From a virus, in IMG/VR virus record IMGVR_UViG_3300033747_000022, positions 1-64,000 of that record: a stretch of DNA of 64,000 nt; one strand, 5' to 3'. A program made the translations under genes and the position numbers. This document shows, piece after piece, positions 38,501 to 45,600 of this stretch. Positions within the stretch are counted from its first letter, which is position 1, and the number at the start of each line of letters is the position of its first letter. The notes under the pieces were generated by a model. That model saw only the letters and a program-made list of their open reading frames with translations, was not told where the DNA came from and did no database searches.

Positions 38501-41500
38501 CTACTTCTCCATAACCCTGATGTCCTGCGTGGTTTATATTACCTGCAACATGAACGCCTTCGCCGAATGCTGCCTTCATAATTTCATCAGGCACAATATT
38601 TCTGACAGTAACCTTCTCTGAAGCCAAAAATAGTTTGGTTACCCCAGCCCTTGTGCTGAAGTTCTCTTCGAACTTGAAGCTTATCTTGCCGTCATTGATG
38701 TTGAATCCTGTAATGAAGTGTTCAACCCCATCTTTTCTGGATACCCTTTTAAATATCTCGTCAGGACCCATCTGCTCCATGTAACCCATTCTGTAACCTG
38801 AGCCGCCATCTTTAAGTGAACGTTTAACTTTATTAATAAAGCCTTCATCTAAATCAGACAGCTTGTAGTCTTTTGTATATGAGTTTACTGAATGTAGCGA
38901 GTCTGCAAAACTTTGAGATACAATAGCCTGGTTTTCCCAGAAAGAAGGGAAGTTAGCTGGAGATTTACCAAAAACACCTTCCATAGTATATTTGTCGCTT
39001 TTATCAAAGGCATTTTTTAGCTTCTCTATTCCCTCAAGCTCATCAACATTTGCTATGCTGACATTAACGCCTGGATATTTAGCAAAAGCATTATCAGTAT
39101 CTCTTAAAAACTGTTCGGACTGTGTGATAAGTAAGGGGTCAATAGAGAGTCCTGAATAACCCTTAGCTTTATTTATATTGTCCTGTATTGACTCTATAGC
39201 CTTTTTAGAAAGTGTTCTTTTATTTCTCATCTGTATCATGTTGTCACGACCGGGAGAGTTGTACATCCCGAAGTTAACAAAATTTCTGTTTTCGATTGAG
39301 CTTAAAAAGAACTGATTTACTGCGTGTGCACCTCTTGTCGATTCTAAGGATGCATCAATTCCTAATTTATTTTTAATCATTTTTTGAACTGAGCCATCAG
39401 CAAACATGTTAAACTTTTTAGATGGGTACAATGTTTCACCATCAAGCCCTACCTGTTCGCCTTGATTTTCAAAGACACCTCTAAATAGTACATATCCTTT
39501 TTTAAGAAAGTCGGCTTCTGCTGTTGAAGAATACATCTTCTCTGCGTCTCTTACATACTTGTTTGAGCCCGAGAGATAGCCTAAAGATTTTTGTATCTTA
39601 CCGTTTGCTATCATTTCTATTCTTCTAAAGTCGCCTTCCTGAGCTGCCTTAATCATACTGTTGGCCTCTCCGTTAAGCTCATGCATCATGTAGCTGAAAG
39701 AGGTTCCTGTTTTTATATCGGCTCCTGCACTGAATTTATCCCTATAAAGGAGTGCAAGTGGTGATATTTTTTTCTGGTTTCCGTAATGAATATACTGGTC
39801 TGCATTAACCAGAGGTATATCTATTATAGCAGCATTTTTATTTGCTTTTAATGCATCAAGTGTGAGCACATCATCTGAGCCCTGCTTGAAAATAGCCATT
39901 GATACCTGCGGCTTTTCTACCGTACCTGTGTTGAAGAGCTCAAAGCCTAAGTCGATATCTCCTTTGCTTGAGAACGCTGTCCCAAATTTGCGTATGGTGC
40001 TATTTAGCGAGTTTTCCATTGTAGGTATATTTGAAACGAATTCTTTTTTAACTCCAAGTGCCATATAGTTTTTCTGCAAAGCTTCATCTAAAGCCCTTAC
40101 AGTAGTTAAAACACTGTTGTTAGCTCCACCTGAAAGACCCTTAGCAAAGCCGTGATTGATGGTTATTCCACTAGCATAGTCTAAACCTTTTCTTAAATAT
40201 GTATCCACATTATCCATCATCTTTTGGGTTGTGAAAGCATTTCTTGCTCCAAGTCCCTCAACTTCCATCACGCTTTTTTTAAGTCCCGGTATTTTATCTC
40301 TATAATCAACCAGTAGGTCTGAAAGTGCATTTATCTGGGTGAAGGCATTGTCCTGACTTTTAGCCATAGGTCTTATAATTTCGTCAAGCCTGTACATAAA
40401 GCCCTCATAATCTTTGTTGGCCATATTCTTCTGGTACTGACTTGCATGGTCTTTTACGCTGTCTAAAACTTCAATAAAAAATCCGTCAGCTGTTTTGAAG
40501 TTTCTTCCTGCTGTTGACTCTGTATAGTTGAATAGTCTTCTTAAGTCACGTCTTGCATTTGATTTTCTCGCAAGTGAGATTCTTGTGTTTCTACCATCTG
40601 GCCCCAGAAGGTCTATTCCGTAAGCCTTGTTGCTTTTAAGGTTTATAATATCTTTATTTTTTCCAAAATCTTTTTGCATTTCCTGATAGGCATTTACAAC
40701 TGCTGCGTGTCTTTTTTGCACCGGCCAGTAGTTTGGGTTTTCTTTATCTCCACCATGCAGTGCTTCTACTTCCTTAACAAGCTTGTCTAGTATAGGAGCA
40801 TCACTTGTAAGTCTGCCCCTCATTCTTCTGTAGTTTTCTTTCCAGTTGCCCCTTATAATTTTAGAGCCGCTTTTATCTGTATATGAGAATATTTCATCAA
40901 GTTCGTTATTTAAAAGACTTCTTCCCTGTGCTTTTTCTAAGTTATAGGCCTTTAATGTTGCCTGTAAGTTTTTGTAGTTTTTAAAGCTGATATTGTTTGT
41001 CATCTGTCTGAACTTAGAACGAGCGATATCGTTTCTGGTATTCATATACATTCTCTGCATATCGGTATTTGAATACTTTGCAGCATTGTCAAATTTGGAA
41101 TAGATAAACTGTCTTAATTCCTTCTCGTTTGACTTATTGACATAGACATTTTCCCCTGTCATAGCATTCTGCAGCTTAACTCCGACCGAGTCTTTATTCC
41201 TAAAACTTCCTACAAATCTGTATTTTGTGTGTGAACTTATGTAAAATTTGCTTCCATCTACTACTTCTTTGCCGTCATTGAATGCCGTAACAAAACTCAA
41301 TGGACCTTTACCTGTATCCATTGCCCCTGCTGTAGAAAACAGCTCGTCTCCGGGTTTTAGGGAGCTTATATTAAAGTTCTTTGAAAAATCTCCACCACTA
41401 GATAAGATGTTTTTATTTATGTGGTCGAGGCCCTCTTGGCTGAAAAATAAGTTTGAGACTACGTTAAAAGCTTTTCTTGTATCATCAGCTGCTGAGTGAG

Positions 41501-42632
41501 TATAGTTTCCAAAACCCATAACTTTGGTCAGGTTCTCCATTTTTAAATGACCTGAGTTAAGTCTTGTTAACTGCCCTGTATCTACACTGCTTAATTTCTG
41601 CAGGTCAAGCGGTGTGGAATAAAAGGCGTTTGCTAAATCCAGTGTATCTATATACTGTTTTGGTTTAAATCCGTTATCAAAGCCGTTAGCCTGCATGAAT
41701 TTTGTCAGGCCTATATTATCAAAATTTTCTATATTGTGACCCATAAAGAAGGCATTTGAATTTGCATTCTGTTCGGCAAGATAGTAGCTTAAGTTTTGAG
41801 CTACACTACTTGCATCTTTACCATATTTTTGTAAGTTGCCCAAACCCTCTCTTGCTAGGGCCAGCATCTTTTTACCTGAACTTGCAGAGCTTAATCTTTT
41901 AAGCTGACCTCCATCAGTAACAAACTGTTTGTACATATTAGAAGCTTTTCCTAGTTCTGTCATAGAATTTTTCTGTACAAACTCTGCACCGTTTGAGTAT
42001 TTGATTAAATCTCCGAGAGTCCTTCTTTCGGAGTCGCTGAGCATTGGAGTTCTGCCGTTTTCGTAAAAAGCCTGTACTTTATCAAATAGCTCGTTGATAT
42101 TATCAACAGAAGCTCTATTTGGTGCTACAATAAATGAACGCTCTAAGGCTCTTTTAGAAAGCTCATCACCGTTCATTGTGGCAGAGTAGAAGGAGATTTC
42201 TGTCGGTGTAAAAATATTACCTTCATTCATATCTCCTAAACTCTCTATATCGAAACCAATTATTTTTGAATTTGTGTTGATGGCCTTCTGCCAGTTTCTA
42301 ATAGCTTTATGTGGATTCCTGCCGTAAGTTACTGCATTTACATCCTTGAAAATATCAAGGGTTCCTCTTTTAACACCATTTTCTGTCATTGCATTTTTTA
42401 TTTTACCAAGGTCATTATATATTGCATTTATCTCTTCAAAGTTGTGCGAATACTGAACGGCTTTATTGGCAGCTTTATCAAGCTTTGCCTTAGCCTTTCT
42501 TTGACTGCTTACTTGAAAGAGAAAGGAAGGCTGAGGGTCAGAGACCCTATTTGTAACCTTTAAACCGTATTTATTATACATTTCTTCTTTGTAATCCGAC
42601 GAGACTGCCGGCATGTTATCAAAATCGTACAT
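35568..42632 (-). CDS. giant virion protein: DEDDh exonuclease fused to a two-barrel RNA polymerase-like core
   Basis: In 2354 residues two enzymes can be read. (1) Residues about 120-390: DEDDh exonuclease, with D128-I-E130 (FDIES), GH299NIENFD305 and H379SAAD-D384 (Hx4D); all five catalytic positions are present. (2) Residues about 1320-2090: multisubunit-type RNA polymerase signatures. K1333 and K1340 head a block aligning with the bacterial beta lysine region (K.....I.P.E.M). S1775GR, R1880SPVIH (compare RAPTLH) and D1918SDGD1922 follow in beta-prime order, and AVSGK2074 resembles the bridge/trigger block of YonO/QDE-1-type enzymes. The C-terminus (INVNASDNRG then a short helix) resembles tape-measure ends. 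It follows the 1941-residue gene by three bases. I infer a virion-carried, perhaps injected, RNA polymerase. Confidence 0.8.
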   Translation of the reverse strand: MYDFDNMPAVSSDYKEEMYNKYGLKVTNRVSDPQPSFLFQVSSQRKAKAKLDKAANKAVQYSHNFEEINAIYNDLGKIKNAMTENGVKRGTLDIFKDVNAVTYGRNPHKAIRNWQKAINTNSKIIGFDIESLGDMNEGNIFTPTEISFYSATMNGDELSKRALERSFIVAPNRASVDNINELFDKVQAFYENGRTPMLSDSERRTLGDLIKYSNGAEFVQKNSMTELGKASNMYKQFVTDGGQLKRLSSASSGKKMLALAREGLGNLQKYGKDASSVAQNLSYYLAEQNANSNAFFMGHNIENFDNIGLTKFMQANGFDNGFKPKQYIDTLDLANAFYSTPLDLQKLSSVDTGQLTRLNSGHLKMENLTKVMGFGNYTHSAADDTRKAFNVVSNLFFSQEGLDHINKNILSSGGDFSKNFNISSLKPGDELFSTAGAMDTGKGPLSFVTAFNDGKEVVDGSKFYISSHTKYRFVGSFRNKDSVGVKLQNAMTGENVYVNKSNEKELRQFIYSKFDNAAKYSNTDMQRMYMNTRNDIARSKFRQMTNNISFKNYKNLQATLKAYNLEKAQGRSLLNNELDEIFSYTDKSGSKIIRGNWKENYRRMRGRLTSDAPILDKLVKEVEALHGGDKENPNYWPVQKRHAAVVNAYQEMQKDFGKNKDIINLKSNKAYGIDLLGPDGRNTRISLARKSNARRDLRRLFNYTESTAGRNFKTADGFFIEVLDSVKDHASQYQKNMANKDYEGFMYRLDEIIRPMAKSQDNAFTQINALSDLLVDYRDKIPGLKKSVMEVEGLGARNAFTTQKMMDNVDTYLRKGLDYASGITINHGFAKGLSGGANNSVLTTVRALDEALQKNYMALGVKKEFVSNIPTMENSLNSTIRKFGTAFSSKGDIDLGFELFNTGTVEKPQVSMAIFKQGSDDVLTLDALKANKNAAIIDIPLVNADQYIHYGNQKKISPLALLYRDKFSAGADIKTGTSFSYMMHELNGEANSMIKAAQEGDFRRIEMIANGKIQKSLGYLSGSNKYVRDAEKMYSSTAEADFLKKGYVLFRGVFENQGEQVGLDGETLYPSKKFNMFADGSVQKMIKNKLGIDASLESTRGAHAVNQFFLSSIENRNFVNFGMYNSPGRDNMIQMRNKRTLSKKAIESIQDNINKAKGYSGLSIDPLLITQSEQFLRDTDNAFAKYPGVNVSIANVDELEGIEKLKNAFDKSDKYTMEGVFGKSPANFPSFWENQAIVSQSFADSLHSVNSYTKDYKLSDLDEGFINKVKRSLKDGGSGYRMGYMEQMGPDEIFKRVSRKDGVEHFITGFNINDGKISFKFEENFSTRAGVTKLFLASEKVTVRNIVPDEIMKAAFGEGVHVAGNINHAGHQGYGEVAEGLIKESINKINHSNIDRQIKQEAIQEVQDIVDRTFGLATTIKEEGKTGSGKFRLVINNNKAGFKHLMVAEGGIDQANLGLKNIDPRVANVVRNKGALSIKDLRTNLNNIKSFNLGLKDNILNLEAVLAQNSEDINFMSVGGYGKKGVKVGPRHIGVMMDKGYTEYARWLKDSVLEEAKQANRISSLPGTRGLNGALEGQSIAMELLARAARGEGAVPDGSRINEYTEVLEELSELREGGTQGQEKGLFSKSDLTKTVFDPEYRRRGKNGLYISLPEELEIEFGNEKTGRTRVKLNEIFLSDTAIEMSKKKNGEALYSLGEIGSAESDIFNAMREYNTAVQNSSQLAGDLSAREAKEKALRSMKTGIKNYYNAIFHQSTSSHGQKYNRALSARFKGSGRLNLQIMSPALEIADEVNRASGTTEEKISKVARKFDIDEKVIKKAYAGVKGAGYKGLDKSNAIYISRDRAKDMLKGLEKTDKKQFDNIMSGLEEGKGMPGMMFRSPVIHTESAMPVEYRIDDELDYDTVRISSTMAAAQFGDSDGDGVSFVMAYNKQGVRTNAKKMEEEVARVADEMRNTSYNSKGPWVKRNMVALEKDVTLGKKNYVDSVFETIESNSDFKGKLDVWDTRQMTKSELENYATRLSKAKLTNATYTGMINNLTDEIKRLGKGYATSDKELVNFASGLGLITQEAVSGKHSMTKKSGSSVSTDQIIKWVREGKFSNFEGMMDLSPEEIQAMNDVHFRMRKDANNPLENVANKIFLSEKVAREVNVADYSMIKDTMVDSLEKEMASVYTTGPGRNIYKGNQNLSKNAGHIAENGINYTGNAASEFLKVANTKTAAIMSSEVAQHKAFGPMAAAGLAIGGAIMGAGAAMSTQPLPMDYMNNPAMNAVSGAGSRQPMMDMNSIQNIVNNQGMDIIINGNTTIDKDVNELAGVVSQSVGSAMNIPVNINVNASDNRGSINQSWIEDRILAALE

Positions 42633-42635
42633 TTA

Positions 42636-45600
42636 CTAGCCCCCCAGTGCTCTCTGTATTTCAAGCTGTATTTTTCCTGTTACATCCTGTACCATATCGA
42701 AATTTATATTTATACTGTTATCTTCTCTTGGAGTTATTTTAATATCCACATCTCTGATATCATAATCTGTTAATACTTCTTCTAATCTTGTTCTGATAAA
42801 TCCGGATGACTTTCTGTCGAAACGCCTACCATACTCAACTGGAGCTGGTGTTAGCTCTTCCTCTACAGTGTAATCCTTCCAGAGTCCGAAATCTTTAGGG
42901 TCATAACCATTATTTTCAATGAGTTTTATCATTGAATCTTCAAGGTCTGCCTCTTCCCTCCAGCCAAACCAATTTTCATCTGGCAGTGCATACTCTCCGA
43001 ACATATCTATTAGAGATTCTTTTTCTGTTTCCATACCCCATAGAATTTTGTAAGCTCTCTTCTGGTTGTCAGGAACAATTTTTAGTATTTCTTCTCTTTC
43101 CTTTTCGTCTGTAACCTTAGAGAAATGCTGTAAATATTCCCTATCCTTACTTGGAAAAGCAGAAAACATCTGCTGGAAAGTTGAACTTCCATCAAGTCCA
43201 AATAGTGTAGAGCGGTATTCCTGTCTGTATTTAACCGCCATTCTTGCATAAGGGCCTAAGCCAACAAGTACTTCTTCTGCTTTTGTATCCCTTAATTCTT
43301 GAAGTATTTCTTTTCTTTTTGATTCTATAAACTCTTTTTCTGTGACTAAATTGTATTCGACCCTACCCTCTGAGTTTATTCGTTTTTGGACAGTGTCTTC
43401 TTTACTGATGCCGTATCTTAGTAAGTGTTTTGAAAAGCCTTCAAGCATTTCTTCTTTCTTTTTTAGCCTTTCGTCAATCTCTTCCATTTCACTTATTATC
43501 TTTTCAACATCAACATTTTCTTCTTTTTTAGCTACGTCTACATATTTATTATATAGCCTCTTATTTTTAACAAACTTTAAGAGGTCGTAGTATTCCCATA
43601 TCTTTCTTTCTTCTTCTCTTCTTTCCGGTATCCACGCCTTACCCGTCTCCAACTCGTACTGTGAGCGAGCAATAGAACCGACACCTGCAGCTACCGCACC
43701 GAAGCCACTCATTGCCTTTCTAACTCCGGGACCTCCAAGCAGAAGTCCTGTTATAGCTCCTGCTGTAGCACCAGATAATGTAGCCCAGAAAGGATTTCTG
43801 GCCCAGGCACTCTGGAATGACGGTACTAAAAGGTCGTCAACTGGCTCGTTCCATGACTGCCATTCTTTGCCGTAAACTTGATAGTCTTTGTAGTGTTCCA
43901 TAGGTGAGCGTACATTGAAGAATTTATTATGGACTATAGGGATTGGGGCGTGTGCTACTCCTTCCCATATCCTTCCTAAAGCCCTTCCTCCTACGCCTAA
44001 GTTTACATAAGTATCAATAGCCCCATCTTCTTCTTTGGCCTGAACTCCGCTGTCTAAAAGCCTTCTATTTACATTTGAGTCCTGACTGTAGACAACGGCT
44101 GGAGTTGAGGCGTTGGGGTTGCTGTCTTTTGATGCTAGAAGTGTTATTTCGCTTCCAGGCATCATTGTCTGTTCTAATATGTTTAGGGTGTTTTTGCCCT
44201 CTTCGGTCTCTGCATTGAAGTTGGTATTAACACCTGCAAGGCGGTATATTCTGTCTGAACCTTTAACCGTAAAGCGGCTGGAATCTAAAAACTTTTCTAC
44301 AACAGCTGATTCTCTCTCTATATCCTGACCCAAAAACTTATATGGTGTTATATGATATTTCTTATTTGCCTCTTCTTTTTGTTCCTTAGCCTGAGCTAAG
44401 AACTCTTTGGCCTCCTGTGAGAGATTCTGTTCTGAAGCTATTTTAGACCAGAGCTTATATTCCTGTGAATATGGTGCTATATCAGCTAAGATGGCTGCTC
44501 TATCAACTGCTCCATACCTTCCATACTCATCTGGGTGGAGCTTATTCATTGACTCGTAAGCTTCTCCTGGGAGCCTTATTTCGCCGCGGTTTACTTCTGT
44601 ATAAGGGTCTCCAGTGCGGAACCTATCAGGCATCCAGCCGGGCATTGTATTTGGTATGTCGTTTATTACCTTGTATAATCCCGGTCTTTTGTTGATAAAT
44701 CTTCTGAAAATCTCTGAAAGCTCTCCACCACGGCCACCAAGCCCTGTATCCCAGAACCTTGATGAGGCAGCGTAAGCATCAGATGCTGTCGCTAAAACAG
44801 CCTGACCTTCACCGTAATCGTCTCCTCCAGTTACCATAGAAGCTAAGAATCCTCTTGCACCTGTGATATCCTTGAAGATGTCTAATGTTCTTTCCATACT
44901 GTAGCCGATATCAGTTGGGCTTTGCACATCTAAAGCAAGTTCGCCCTCTTCTCTCGGCTCGTAATATGACATTGTAAATCCTGTATTTAAAATGCTCTTT
45001 TTGTTTATCCTGCTTATCTTACCTGATTTATCTATAATTGATTGGTTTATATTCTTTAAATCTTTTAGTGAGTAGTTCTGGCCGTTTACTACAAGACCAC
45101 TTCTTTCAGGGTTTTCAGTAAGCCTAATAGCAGCTCCTGAACCTCCCGGACCACCACCTTGAACACCAACTGCATTTGCATTTGCCTTATTGCCTGCAAC
45201 ACCATTTACCATGACATTACCCGAACCTATTCTTCCTCCACCTGTGGCAACGCCAACATTTGTTGACATTGTGTATTTAGGTATATAGGTTGAAAGCTGT
45301 AAATCTCCACCTGAGAATCTGGCTATTACATCTTTGGCATAAGCATTATTTTTCTCTATTCTTTCTAAGTCTTCATCTGTTGCGCCTGCAGACAGTTTAA
45401 ATTGTGGTTTTAATATCCTGCCTATTGTTGGGTTTAAGAGTGTGCCCCATGGTGTATTAGGGTCAAACATTTCTCCTGTTAGAGGGTATGGTCTGTCTTT
45501 TAAGTGCATCTTTTCAAACCAGTACCTGTCCGTCACGAAGCGTTTAACTGGTGCAAGAGGTTCTGTTGGAGTAGGCATCCAGCTGTGAGCCCAGTAATTT

